This document shows, one piece after another, positions 36,362 to 48,149 of a stretch of DNA of 64,000 nt. The stretch is taken from NCBI RefSeq assembly GCF_013426205.1, contig NC_089422.1:7529001-7593000 (forward strand). Direction: 5' to 3'. Source of the stretch: Metarhizium brunneum. Taxonomy: Eukaryota > Ascomycota > Sordariomycetes > Hypocreales > Clavicipitaceae. The translations under genes and the position numbers were made by a program. The first letter of the stretch is position 1, and each line of letters opens with the position of its first letter. The notes below the pieces were generated by a model. The model ran no database searches. It was given only the letters and a program-made list of their open reading frames with translations, and had not been told where the DNA came from.

Positions 36362-39300
36362 TGGCACGCCCGGGCTTCTCGTCTGGCGGCGCGGCAAGGT
36401 AGGTGCTACGGGCAAATGTGTAATATCACTAGCGGGAAGGGCAAAAGCGAGTGGTGGACGTGGTTTTATAACAGCGAGCATACAGAAACTGTCGACGTGT
36501 AAATGGGTGGTTGTTGAGGGACAGGACTTGTCGGAACAACGGTGACTGGGGAATGGCGGGCTGAGAGAACGCAAATTGTATTAGTGGTGGCATCACAGAT
36601 GCATGTGTATAACAGGCTTATTTTGGTGTCTTTGCTGCCCGTTTCTCTCCCGTTACTTTTGTGAGTATTGTTCTGGGTATTGTGGTGTCTTGGGGTATTC
36701 TCTCCCACGATTGCAGCTGCTGACGTCATTATAGAGTTGTGAGCTGCAGTGAGGCTATATGGACTCGACTGGACACTCATGTTCGTCTGTCCTGGGGAAA
36801 AGGAAGTGAGGCCGAGGACGCAAATACATACGGCGGAAACATGGATTCACACTGTCGCCTTGCCAAATGAATTGAAGTCGTGTCGGGGATGTGAGGAAAA
36901 GGGGGTTGATTTCCTCGCAACGCAGGCGATGCAATGTTTCTAGATGCTGCGAATTGGACTTGCCCCCTTGCCGGGGTGTCTGTTCGCCCAAGGGTGATGG
37001 CAGACGGTACAACTGGACTTCTGCATGAGCCACGCAGTGGTGACGAGAAGGACGCAAAAACTTCGAGGGGAGACGCCGTGTCCAAGACAAGTCTCGTATC
37101 GCTGCAGCGAGCCGTCCACGAAACTCACAGGCGAACGTGTATTTTACGCGGTTTCTTAATTACGCGGCAATACCCCTTTCAACAATAAATCTGAAATAAG
37201 TACTACGGAGTCCTGCCCTTCACGCTTCAAAGGCAATGTCGCGCATCCCTTTGATTCGAGGGCCGGAGCAATCGTGAGGTCCTTGTCAGCATTCGTTATT
37301 AGGAGACAGGGTGGAGATTGTTTTACTTCCCCCTTCATTTCTCGTGCCCTCGGTAGTCCGTCCGTATTTAGTGGCAATCGCCAAGGTAAAGATGCGACAT
37401 TGTAAGACAGTGTATGTGGTGGACTTGGCAGACACGGGCCGGATGCTAGAATCACCAACGCCGGCCAGCATACGGAGTACGAGGTAGAAGAAACGAAATT
37501 GACCAAGAAACTCGCGCAGCGTATGATACCCTTCCGAGTGTCTGTGCGGTTTCAATTGGCTGGATCTCTCGGAGTCATATTTACGCTCTGTGGAGGACGC
37601 AGTGAAACCAAAGTTTAAGTCAAGATAAACTACTCCGTGCGAAGCTGGGGCCGAACCCACAGAACGGCAAACAAAGTTCGCAAAAAATGCGATAGTCAGT
37701 ATCCGGCCCGGGCAAAACGACCTGAAACGAACTCATTTGACCTCGTACACTTGGCGGCGTTGGCTCGCTCCGACAGACTACGTAGTACGGAGCTGTTTGT
37801 TCCATCATCGCACCTGAGCCGAACAACAAAGAGGCCGCAGAGGTGGTCACCAAAGGCTGTCTGTCTGTCTGTCTTCTAAAAGCGGCCTCTCATGGAAAGG
37901 AGACGCAAAGGAGACGAAATTATTTTTATTTGCTTCTTGTTTTTGGAGCCAGCACGTGGATTCGGTGTCGAGCTTGGCGGGCGAATTGCTGGAGCACTAC
38001 GGAGTAGTAGGCAATACCGAAGAGGAAAGAAGCTTGACTTGGACCGTTAGACCAGGCCGTTAGACTGTTGGACTGTTGGACGGGTAGACGGGTACCTGAG
38101 CGAAGTGTCCACAAGATTGCATGTGGACTTTAGCGCCGCAAGTGGCCGAGGAATGGTTGGTTCTGGATGCTCTTCCTCAGTGTCGCGTGGCGATGGGCTG
38201 TAATTCAGGACAGCGGAAGAGCCTCTAGCCTTTACTCAGAGTTACCACTGCTTTGGGGTCGCTCCTTCCAAGTTCATGTTTTTGGTATCAAGATCCTGAA
38301 CACCTGGTGACCCATTCGCGTGGTTGAGTCCGCGACGACTGATGCTCTTCGCACGAGCTTCATATTTCAGCTGTCCAAGGCTCTACAGATGGATATTTTG
38401 GATGGCCGCCAAATGTCAACAATGGTGTGGTTGTCGCTGCGCAGGGCACGTGAGGGCCAAGAAAGAAAAAATTTCACCGCCAGGATGGGCCAGCCACTGG
38501 CGCCTTGAAGCCAACGTTTGGCTGCATGTGGTGAAAAAGTGTATTTTCAATCTGAAGCAGCCCAAGTCGCAAAGATTGGTGGCTGCCCGTGAGCCAGTCT
38601 GTGCAGGCAACATTGAAAGGCAGTTGTCATCTGTGGCCCAGGAAACCGTGAAAGGGGACCCACTCATATTCATTAGTCCCTGCCCCTAGTGCGGCCAAAA
38701 CAGGGCATGGCGAGTACGCGATGGCGCCCTGTGATTGGCTGCAGGCCACTGCCGATGAGTGCCTGGCGGGACTAGCTGGCGCTTGTGCCTGGCCAAGCGG
38801 TTCAGAGTGCCCCCTGGTGGATCGCCATCCGCTGGGTCCAGATGCTCAAATCTGGCACCTGGGGTTTCGGCTGAGACACGCAAACACCAAACGGCAGACA
38901 GCTGGCGGCGCGACCACGAGATGCGCAGGCCGCCGCGCAGGCCGTCTGCTGAGCCGGGGCCTGCCTGGCACGAGCCAGAGCCGTGAATGGGCCAAGGCCA
39001 GCCGTGGCTCCAGTCGGCGACTGCAAGTTCTGGACGGGAGTCGAAGTGTTGAGTGTCTGGTGTCGTGGACTGGTGCGGTCAAGTTGCTGGTCATCGGGAT
39101 GCACCACGGCGCTAGGCTGGCCGCGGGAAATTAAAAGGAGTCGATCCTCTTGCCCGCCATTCTTCCAGCGCCCCAACCCATCGCGACGCCCAGTTTCCTC
39201 TTCCTTCTTTCCCTTCCGCCATCGTCACTTGCGTCTTCAGTCCATTCTCAAACCCTTCGGTTCGAGGCCATTTGCGCGCCGGGCTCCGTCCCATCACTTC

Positions 39301-39475
39301 GCCGTCTCCCAGAGTACTATTTGACTCTGTGCCGCTCTTTTCGCAACTACACACAACCGCCATTCGCAAACACCCGCGTGCGCCACGTTCGTTCCAAACA
39401 AACCAGACCCCTCCACCGAAACGCCGTCGATAAATCAATCACTTCGTTCCTCGCTGCAAGTCAATACCGGCCAAG
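36362..39475. other. Gene-poor 3.1 kb region
   Basis: 3' flank of the BTB-bromodomain gene and promoter side of the wall-protein gene. No supported gene. TACGGAGTA copies at 37471 and 37998. The 350 bases before 39476 are pyrimidine-rich, as expected of the wall-protein gene's leader. Confidence 0.55.
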
Positions 39476-40291
39476 ATGCTTTTCCAGACTGTCGCTTCCA
39501 TCGCCCTTTTGGCCACCGGTGCCGTCGCCGTCGAGGCCCGACAGCCATACCGCCTGGCTGTCATGGCACTCCCCGGACAGAGCCTGATGCGTCGCGACAC
39601 CAGCGGCTACAAGCCCGACCAGAAGCAGTGCAAAGCCGGAAACACTTGCGCCGAGTCTTGCGGTGCCGATTACCAACAGTGCGCCGGTGGAAATCCCGAT
39701 GTTGCCCACTGCTTCAACCCCAAGGCGGGGGAGTCTTGTTGCACCGACGACTCTGGCAGTAGGTTCATGCGCTCTTGGAGCAAGTTGCGCGACGATGCTA
39801 ACGAATCGGTGTGAATAGACTCTTGCCAGGATGGCTATTACTGCACTCATGATACCAAGGCCCAGACCTGGTGCTGCCCCAAGGACATGGACTTGACCGC
39901 TTGCGCCGCTGCGTACACCATCTCTGGCCTCGTCGCTGCTACCTCCAAGCCTCCTCCGTCTACTACCTCGCAAGCGCCTACTACCACTTCTATCCCCCCG
40001 ACTACCACGAGCAGCAGCATCGCGAGCAGCACCACGAGCAGCACTCCCGTCATCACTACTAGTGAGAACACGAACACCACCACCTCCATCTCCACCGCCA
40101 GCATCGGCAAGTCCACCGCCTGGACTGCTGTCAACAGCACCATCAGCACCCACGTTCCTACCCAACCTTCCGCGGGCATTCCCTCCGTCACTGGCGCCCC
40201 TCCTCCTGCTCCAACCAACGTCAATGCCGCCACCGCTTCTGGTGTCAGCGCTTTGCTGCTCGTCGCTGCTGGTCTCTTGGCCCTTCTGTAA
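39476..40291 (+). CDS. GPI-anchored, cysteine-rich Ser/Thr-stalk cell-wall protein
   Basis: Secreted surface protein of unknown function. Exons 39476-39758 and 39819-40291 give 251 residues. Residues 1-21 are a signal peptide (MLFQTVASIALLATGAVAVEA). A dibasic RR near residue 39-40 could be a Kex2 site. Residues about 50-130 carry 12 cysteines, including two CC pairs (ESCCTDD and TWCCPKD), implying six disulfides. From about 145 to 225 the chain is Ser/Thr/Pro-rich with NxS/T sites, an O-glycosylated stalk. The C-terminus (SGVSALLLVAAGLLALL) is a hydrophobic GPI tail with small residues before it. Length and layout match fungal GPI wall proteins. The cysteine spacing is not CFEM. Effector or structural role is open. 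Confidence 0.85.
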
Positions 40292-42519
40292 ACTAAAGCA
40301 GAAGTGTCAAGGATGCGCGGGCGAGTGGGAGAAAAAAACGGCAACTGAACAAGAAACTCTTCACGAGTGGAGGCGTTAGGTTACCAGGATATGATCTTAA
40401 CCCAGGGAACACAAGCGGCAATTACATACTTAATCGCAACCACGAGTTTACGAGTTTTTCACGAACCAATGGCAACGGCGGTACTTCTTTTTCTAACATA
40501 ATCCAGTCAGCATTTGGGACGTTGGAGCAATTTTCTTTTGGAGGGTATCTGAAAAAAGGGAAGCTTGCTGCCTCGCCTAGAAGCGTGTGTAACTTTTCTG
40601 AGTTGCCTGCAAACAATGGGCCTCCAGTTTTTGTGTCTTGTTTTTATCATCATCTTTTATTACTTTTTGACTTGATCTTTCTGGTTTGATTGTTTTTTTC
40701 TTTTCTTGCCATGATTCCCCTTTTATAGGCTGCTCTTTGCTCGAGTGAAGCCCGGTTTGGTGTTTTTTTCTTTTTTTTCAATAAGGGGCCCGAGTTGAAG
40801 TGGTTTGGTGGAGGACAATGGTGCTCGGAACACTCGTACATTTACATCACCATTATACCTATTTGCTTAAGATTCAGAACGGCAGCCCTATCTTGTCCAG
40901 AGCGATCTGGATGGGGGAGGTTGACGCATGTACGTATTAGATCTAGTGGCCTAGTAGACAATTAGTAATTCAGTATTTGCACACAATTCTAACGCTTTTT
41001 TTTGTCCTGCCTCGCCTCTACCTCACTACCTCTGTACCTGTGATGGTGGTGGTGGTGAGGCCGACATTTGTTTACACGTTGAAGTGGTTTAGCTGACATT
41101 TCTAGCATGTCTTGGCGAGGAATTCTGTCGCGTCCTAGCTCGCGTTCTGCCGGGGAGGCTTAGTGGACCGAGGGCATTGATTGTCTGGAATGTGTAGTGG
41201 ACAGGCGGGTGAAAATTGCCCGTGTCGCGTTTGGAGACCTGTGTATGAGGTTGAATAAGGTTCGTTGGCCTCTTTGCAAACAGCCAATGAGTAGACCGTG
41301 GCGATGTGGTTTTGGCTGTGGGGAACAGAGCATGCGGGAGAAGCCGTCGCGCCGTCTCTGGGCTCGATCTGGAGGTGGCTGTGACGGCTGGGTTAGCGAT
41401 CGCAAATACGAGCAACTCCACTTGTGCTGACTTGTGAATTTGAATTATGTATGAGTTGTGAAGTGTTCATTGATGGTGGATAAGTGGACGGCTCAATACA
41501 TGTCGCGCGATGCTCTCGGCGATGGCTGTTGGGAGTTTGATGACTCGCCCATGCTGTGTGGTAGTATCGATCGTAATTTGATGCATTGTACGGAGTACAG
41601 AGTACGGAGTGCTCCGTACTCCATAGATGCATTGGAAAAGCTGGTGCATCGGCTGGAGATAACTTGGATTAGCGAGATGACAAGACAAGGGAAGAGATGC
41701 TGAGTTGGAAGGTCAGGCCCGAGGAGATAAGCATCGCTGGCGGTATCGAGGCGGATCGCTCTAGTAGAGGCATCTTCTGCTGTGGAGATCCCAAGTATAA
41801 CTCCGTACAGAGTTAGTACTCCGTACATGGAATCTCATCGTTCGAGGCGCAAGCTGGGTCGATTTTGGTCTGAACAGCCGCTGGAACCTGTCAGGTTGTT
41901 TGAGGAATTGTCTGGGGTACCCCATATCTCCTCTCGTGGATAAAGTGAGGTATTGGCTGCTCTGGTCGGATTGACGCCATTGCAAAACCGTGGCTGAGGT
42001 CTGCTACATAGAAGTTCCTCGCAGGTATGATGTTGTTTGCTGCTAGAATTATCGTCCCAGAGAGTGCTTGGAGACGTCTCAGATGTCAGTCCCGGATGAG
42101 TAGACTGGGACCGTCTTCCAAGACGGTTATTTGGTGACAATTGATTCTTTGTTCCCCATTTCAAAATTTTTGCAGAAACTCCTGCATGAATCCATGGCCA
42201 TCGTTGTCTGCGCCACTTTTAAATGCACCCTCAAGCAAGAGCTACCCACGCGGCAGCTTCCGATTAGCTTGCAATTCTTCCCTTGTTCCAGCTCCGTCTC
42301 TAATTCGACGCCATCCTGTGGCATAAGCGCCTGACTTGAACTCTGCCTGATTTTGGCATATGCCTTGCACAATCTGAAGCAACTGCATGCCCCATCTCAA
42401 GCGTCTCATTATGAGGCCACCAGTGATGAGATCATCTCCGTGTGTTCCTGTATTCCCCTCATCATGGAATCTTACATCTCAGGCCGACATCTTACTGCCT
42501 TGCCAGTTTTGTTGGTGCC
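40292..42519. other. Intergenic 2.2 kb before the NLR gene
   Basis: 3' flank of the wall-protein gene and promoter side of the NLR. Frames here are short and without domains. It holds a perfect 10-base inverted repeat (41600-41621) and two TACGGAGTA copies (41589, 41817). No partner gene of an incompatibility locus (for example a short HeLo or SesB-type effector) is seen. Confidence 0.55.
41600..41621. repeat. Perfect 10-base inverted repeat of the CGGAG motif
   Basis: GAGTACGGAG (41600-41609), two bases, then CTCCGTACTC (41612-41621). A further GTACGGAGTAC lies just upstream at 41588. Could form a short cruciform or bind a dimeric protein. Confidence 0.85.
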
Positions 42520-45500
42520 ATGGCGTTGGAGGCTCTGGGCGTCGCCTCAAGCGTCATAGCCGTGATCGAAATATCCGGACGTGTGGCAGCAATATGCTTC
42601 CAGTACTCGAAAGGGGTGAAAAATGCAAAGTTCGAAGTCAACCGTCTACTACGAGAGGTCAACAACCTTGGTGAGACGACCAGCAGTGTCCAGGATTTAC
42701 TCGATGGCCCCTGTGGGAACAGACTGAAGACGTCGAGCAAGCTCTTGGATGCGATTGAAGAGGCGCGGGCTCATTTGAGCAAATTAAATGACGATTTGAG
42801 TCCGTCGTCGGGCCGAAAAGTATTCCGTAGGCTGAGAATTGGCGCGCTCAAATGGCCGTTAAAGAGCAAAGATGTGGAAAAAGCCGTCAAGCAACTTGGA
42901 CGGTGTGGGCAGAATATATCACTTGCTTTGCAAGTCGATCAAACGTGAGCTGTTGAAAAACGCTAAGCCTCCCCTTTCTACCATACTAACACATATATCT
43001 TAGGTCCGTCCTACTGAGTCTTGATCAAAAAGCTGTCTTGAGTCGCCTGCCCATAGCAGCCGGAGCAACTTATGACTCGTTTAGTGAAGAGGGCAACCCG
43101 ACCTGCATGGAAAATACTCGTGTCTCTCTTTTAGACTCGATAACGCAATGGGTGGACGATCCATATGCTGAGTCTATATTTTGGCTCAATGGCATGGCTG
43201 GCACTGGGAAGTCTACTATTGCACGGACCGTTTCTCGAATACTTGCGAGGACCAGTTGTCTTGGCGCTAGCTTCTTCTTCAAGAGGGGTGAGGCGGACAG
43301 AGATAACCTCCGCAGACTTTTCACTACCGTTGCCGCCCAGCTGGCGACCCGATTGCCTGACTCGGCCACACACATGAAGGATGCGATAGATGCTGACCCA
43401 ACTATATTCCAGAAGGCGATGCTGGAACAATTCGACAAACTGATACTACAACCACTGTCAGGAATCGTTCCTACCTCACTGAAGTCGTCTACGTTAGTGA
43501 TACTCATAGACGCATTGGACGAATGCGGCGGCTCATACGATGATATTCGGCGTGTAATTCACATATTGTCCCGAACCAGCACTCTCAAGACACTGCGTGT
43601 TCGAGTCTTCGTCACAAGTAGACCTGAGCTGCCTATTCGGATTGGGTTTAGCTTGGTTAACATCTTGTACCGGAACGTGGCACTTCAAGAGATGCCCGAA
43701 TACGTCATACAACATGATATTAGCATGTTCCTTGAGCATCAACTGGCAAAAATACGTGGAGAGTACAATGTCACAGTGTCAGAAGACCGACGCCTTCCAC
43801 TTACATGGCCTGGTCATGAGACGGTTCGGGCACTGGTGAGGATGGCTACCCCTCTCTTTATTTTTGCTGCCACTGTTTGCCGCTTTCTCGCAGATCTGCG
43901 TTGGCACCCAGACGACCAGCTTGCGAAGGTGTTGCGTTATCAGACTAGAACGCAGCAGTCAAAGCTTGATGCTACCTATCGCCCCGTGTTGGACCCGCTG
44001 ATTGAGGGTCTTGACAAAGTGGAAAAAGTCGAGCTCCTGCAGCAATTTCGAGCGATTGTTGGGTCAATTATCATTTTGGCCCGTCCCCTTTCCGTCCTCT
44101 CACTGGAGAGGATACTGTGTATTCCCAAGAGATCCATTGAGCATCAATTGGATGGCCTGTATTCCGTGTTGAGCGTGCCAAAGGTGTCGGATGCTCCTGT
44201 CAGATTGCTACATCTATCATTTCGGGATTTTCTCCTGGATCCTGACAAGAAGGACGATAATCCTTTCTGGGTAAATGAAAGTACCGCACATGACACAATG
44301 GCCTCCAACTGTTTTCGCTTAATGGATGATTCTCTCCGAAAAAATATTTGCAACCTTGAGGATCCGGCGGCGTTGCAGTCTTCTATCGACCCGGAAAGAG
44401 TGAATGAGTGTATACCCGACGATGTTCAGTATGCTTGCGCCAACTGGGTACTGCATCTTCAGTTGTCGAAATCCACCTTAAGCAACAACGGTGAAGCTCA
44501 TGAGTTTCTTAAAAAAAGATTTGTGGATTGGATCGAGGCTCTCAGTTTAATGGGACGAGTCAGGGAGACCATCGGCATGATGAAGGCTTTGAGGGGGCTG
44601 TTGGCTGTAAGTGTCTATGGTACCGGATCATCGCCTGAAAAGGAAATTTGGCGTTGACAAAACAACAGGCTCAAAATAGTGAAGAACTTTCGGACTTGAT
44701 TGGAGACGCCTACCGATTTCTGTTGGCAAACATGGGAACAATTTCCTCATACCCGTTACAGCTGTATTCATCGGCTCTTCTATTCTCCCCTAAAGAGAGC
44801 CCTATCAGAAACCTATTTTACAATAGTATTCCTCAATGGATTCGCTCCTGGCCAGATACACAATCCCGATGGGGTAGCTGTCTACAGATCCTCGAGGGAC
44901 ATACGAATTCAGTCTATACCGCCAAATTCGCGCCTGTTAGTGCACGTATGGTATCTGCATCGGCGGACAGAACAGTAAGAATTTGGGATACGAATACTGG
45001 AGAATGTTTACAAGTAATCCATAATCCAGTTGGAGTCAGTTCTGCAATGTTCTCGCACGATGAAAGACTTGTCGTTGCGGCTTGCGACGACGGGATCATT
45101 CGACTATGGGATGTTGATACAGAGGAATGCGTACAAGAACTTAGAGGCCATAGTGGAAAGGTTTCGTCTGCTGTTTTTTCCAGTGACTCCAAGCTTGTGG
45201 TCTCTGCATCGTTTGACAAAACTGCTCGGATTTGGGATTCTCTTACTGGAAAATGTACCATGGAGCTCCGCGGTCATGATCATGAGGTTTCCTCTGTCTC
45301 TATATCCCGGGATTCGACACGCGTGTTAACGTCGTCCTATGACTCCAGCGTTCGAATCTGGCGCACTGTTGATGGAAAGCGGATAGGCGAACTGGAAACC
45401 GACTATGGCAGCAATGTATGTGCAATTTCGAACAACGGGTCGATGGCAGTGGCGGGCTTAGGAAGTGGTTGTGTCGAGCTTTGGTGTCTCAAGTCATCAG

Positions 45501-46864
45501 AATTAAAAATGAACCTCAGAGGACATATCGACCAAGTATGGGGTGTGACATTTTCGCCGGATGACTCCCTCATTGCCACATGTGAGGAGTCTGCAACTAT
45601 GAGAATATGGAGTACAGCGACAGGCGAGCCCATACAGGCCTTTTATGGCCATCAGAGCGCCGCTTATGGTATTGACTTTTCACCGGACTCATCCATGGTT
45701 GCTTCAGCGTCACGCGATGACACTGTCTGCCTCTGGTCAGTAGGGGATTATGGGGTTCAAGTAGATGATTCCACAACAAATTTTTACATCGCCCCAAATA
45801 GTAAGTATTTGATATCGCAGTCTTATCGAGACAACATGGTAGTCTGGGATATTGCCACTCAAAAGCGCATCCATACAATCGAAAACGGTTGTTGCCTTTC
45901 GGATCCTATCGTCTTCTCCTCTGATTCAACTCGAGTGGCGACACAATCTGGAGGTTCTATTCAAATTTGGGATATAAACAAAGGAGAGCTGATATCTGAG
46001 TTCTCTTCCAATATTGGCCGTGTCGCATCCCTTGCCTTTTCCAAGGATGGCCAATACCTTGTTTGTGGCAGTGAAACTTTGGGTGTAGAATTTTGGCACC
46101 TGGGCAAAGAAGAATCCGTTCGACTGCGGCTACAGAGTCTACCTCGTGGTTTTCCGCGAGGTGAAAAAGTTTTGGTGTCACCCGATATGAAATATATTGC
46201 CTTTGGCCATGAGAATGCCCTAGAAATCTGGTCTTTGCCCCTACAATCCCCTATACAGAAGATTTTGAAGCCTTTTCCAAGCGGTGGCCCTTTTCAAACA
46301 GCCCAATTTTCGCCAGATGGAAGACTTCTGGCTGTGGCATTTACTGGCGGGGCATATATCTATGATACAACGTCTTGGGGAAGAGTAACGCAACTTGATG
46401 GCGTCAGGGGCGCTGTCGAAGCCGCGCTTTTTTGGCCAGATTCTACCATGGTAGCGTTTTCGCAATACAGGGGGGAAGGAGCTCACATTCGCATCTGTTG
46501 TACAGCTTCGGGTCACTGTGTGCAGACCATCAGCACTGGACAGATATCAAATCGTCTGTCACTCGACGCCACAGCGCAGTTTCTCTTGACTGACATAGGA
46601 TCGATTCCAGGACGTTGCCTGAATTTTGCAACGGACAAAACAGTCAACGTCAACTCAGAAGACGTTGTTTCTGGATATTCAATTAGTCGGGATTCGTGTT
46701 GGATTCTCTGGAATGGCGAGCGTCTAGCCTGGGTCCCAATGGAATTTCGAAACTCCCCAAGAGCAGTATTTGACGATATTGTCGTCCTTGGGTCCTGCTC
46801 CTCTGACAGGCTGGGCTTTATTCAGTTTGACGCTAACAAGATGCCAATGCGAGCCAAACCCTGA
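42520..46864 (+). CDS. NACHT-WD40 NOD-like receptor (STAND protein) with fungal N-terminal domain
   Basis: Fungal NLR of the type behind heterokaryon incompatibility and other non-self recognition. Exons 42520-42944, 43004-44606 and 44669-46864 give 1407 residues without breaks. Residues 1-120 (MALEALGVASSVIAVIEISG) match the fungal STAND N-terminal, HeLo-like class. The NACHT module starts near 200: Walker A GMAGTGKST (about 205-214) and Walker B LVILIDALDECG (about 305-316), then FVTSRPELPIR and the HLSFRDFL winged-helix mark near 405. WD repeats fill 745-1370; about 14 blades can be counted, enough for two seven-blade propellers. The repeats are diverged, unlike the near-identical repeats of HET-E or HET-D. 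The tail (WILWNGERLAWVP) matches the usual end of this class, so the gene looks complete. Confidence 0.94.
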
Positions 46865-47691
46865 AAATGTAATCATGTATCGCATTACACCTTTCCAAAG
46901 TACCGTTTCAAAAGGTAAAGCGACGAAAGACTTTTGCGATGGACTATAAGTTGACGAAACCTCGTTGACCAGACATAGCAGCATTTTATTGAGGGTGAAT
47001 TGGCCTTGCGGACTGTGGTATTTAGTGTTGATTTATGCTTTGGACAGTTTTAGTGCACTCCTCAATTGACTCTTTGCATCCAAACTTTACACGATATTGT
47101 GATCCTCCTTGAGTTTTTCAACCCTCGTCACATACTGTTCTGGGCCTTCTCGGGCGTAGAATAACCCGACCTAGATGCGAACATGCCAGGGGCAGGTTCC
47201 TTGGTGATGTCGAAGCCAACCACGGTCTTGTAGAGACATAGCTAGTAGCATCAATGAAGTTAGTCCCCGCTACCCGATGACTTGCCAGCCCTCTCGGATC
47301 TCTTCAAGAATACGCATCGTGAAGCTCGAGCGATGAGTCCCTCTGACTGATTGTAAAATTTGTATTGCTTGGCAGTCAGGTGGCTGCCTGTCCAACGTTA
47401 AACTCCAAGATGTGCTCTATTGGCTTTGTCACGGACCTCCCGCAGTTACGGCCAACCAAGCATCAGACGTTTGGGGTGCAAATTCATAAATAATCTTTCG
47501 ATAGTGCTCCAAACTAGCCTATGCCATGTGCCAACGACACCCAAGGGTCCTACATGGAAAGCGTTTAGGAATTGCTGCGAACAGCGCAGCAGACGCTATC
47601 ACAGGTTTCGTTGTACGTAGGGTTCAATACACACCAATGGTGCATTTCACATTTTTTTTATCCCACTCCGCCAAAGCATTACAGTTTGAGA
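46865..47691. other. Region between the NLR and ACBP genes
   Basis: Holds the 3' end of the NLR gene (+) and, on the minus strand, the decayed ACBP copy listed at 47087-47390. The remaining 300 bases up to the intact ACBP stop codon show nothing. Confidence 0.6.
47087..47390 (-). pseudogene. Decayed tandem copy of the acyl-CoA-binding protein gene
   Basis: Minus strand. An exon-2-like piece (47241-47171) reads LYKTVVGFDITKEPAPGMF, matching the intact gene's GYYKIATGCDITEESAPGMF. An exon-3-like piece (47155-47087) reads AREGPEQYVTRVEKLKEDHN and ends in TAA. The intron before exon 2 is also alike (both contain ATYGGGTA...GGGG and end in CTACTAG or ATACTAG), so the copy arose by DNA duplication. 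The tryptophan-containing start of exon 3 is missing and exon 1 is barely readable (LTAKQYKFY near 47380), so no ACBP fold can be made. Confidence 0.7.
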
Positions 47692-48149
47692 TTACTGGCC
47701 AGATTTCTTCCCTTTCTTGTACTTCTCCACGGCCTGAATGTACTTCTCCTGAGCTTGCTCTGCGGTATTTCCCTCGTCGACTTTAGCCTTCCAGCTCCTC
47801 CACTTCTCCTTCTTCTGCTCGGCAAAACAAACGTTAGCAATCAAAGCTTGGGAAAGACAAGAATACATTACAGAGTGCGAAAGCTGGACGGAGGCGATTC
47901 CTTACGCGAATATCAAACATGCCAGGGGCAGACTCTTCGGTAATGTCGCAGCCAGTAGCGATCTTGTAGTAGCCTAGTATCATGAATGGATTTTAGCCCC
48001 AGTACCCAATGATCGACCAGTCCCGATGAATCTCCCTGGGAAAACAAACCGTAGAGTTCAAGTAACTGGTCGTTTGAAAGCCCATTCAGTTTCTGGACCT
48101 CGACATTGGCCGCGTTATTGAAGACCGGGTTGCTAGTTTTGGCCGACAT
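47692..48149 (-). CDS. ACB1: Acyl-CoA-binding protein
   Basis: Small cytosolic protein that binds long-chain acyl-CoA esters and supplies them to lipid synthesis. Exons 48149-48050, 47973-47906 and 47814-47692 give 96 residues, normal for the family (86-104). Marks: MSAKTSNPVFNNAA start, LLELYGYYKIATGCD (family LLELYxLYKQATxGD), APGMFDIR and KWRSWKAKVDEGNTAEQAQE. The third acceptor can be taken three bases upstream (CAGAAG), adding one Gln; the shorter form matches family spacing. A short lysine-rich tail ends the chain. The first intron begins gtttgt. A decayed copy lies just downstream. Confidence 0.92.

Noticed and set aside
39461..40344. Two long antisense frames over the GPI wall-protein gene
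   Set aside because: Produced by the Ser/Thr-rich repetitive codons of the sense gene; no start context or domain.
44880..46700. Hypervariable WD40 repeats as in HET-E
   Set aside because: The blades differ strongly from each other at DNA and protein level, so recent repeat shuffling is not supported.
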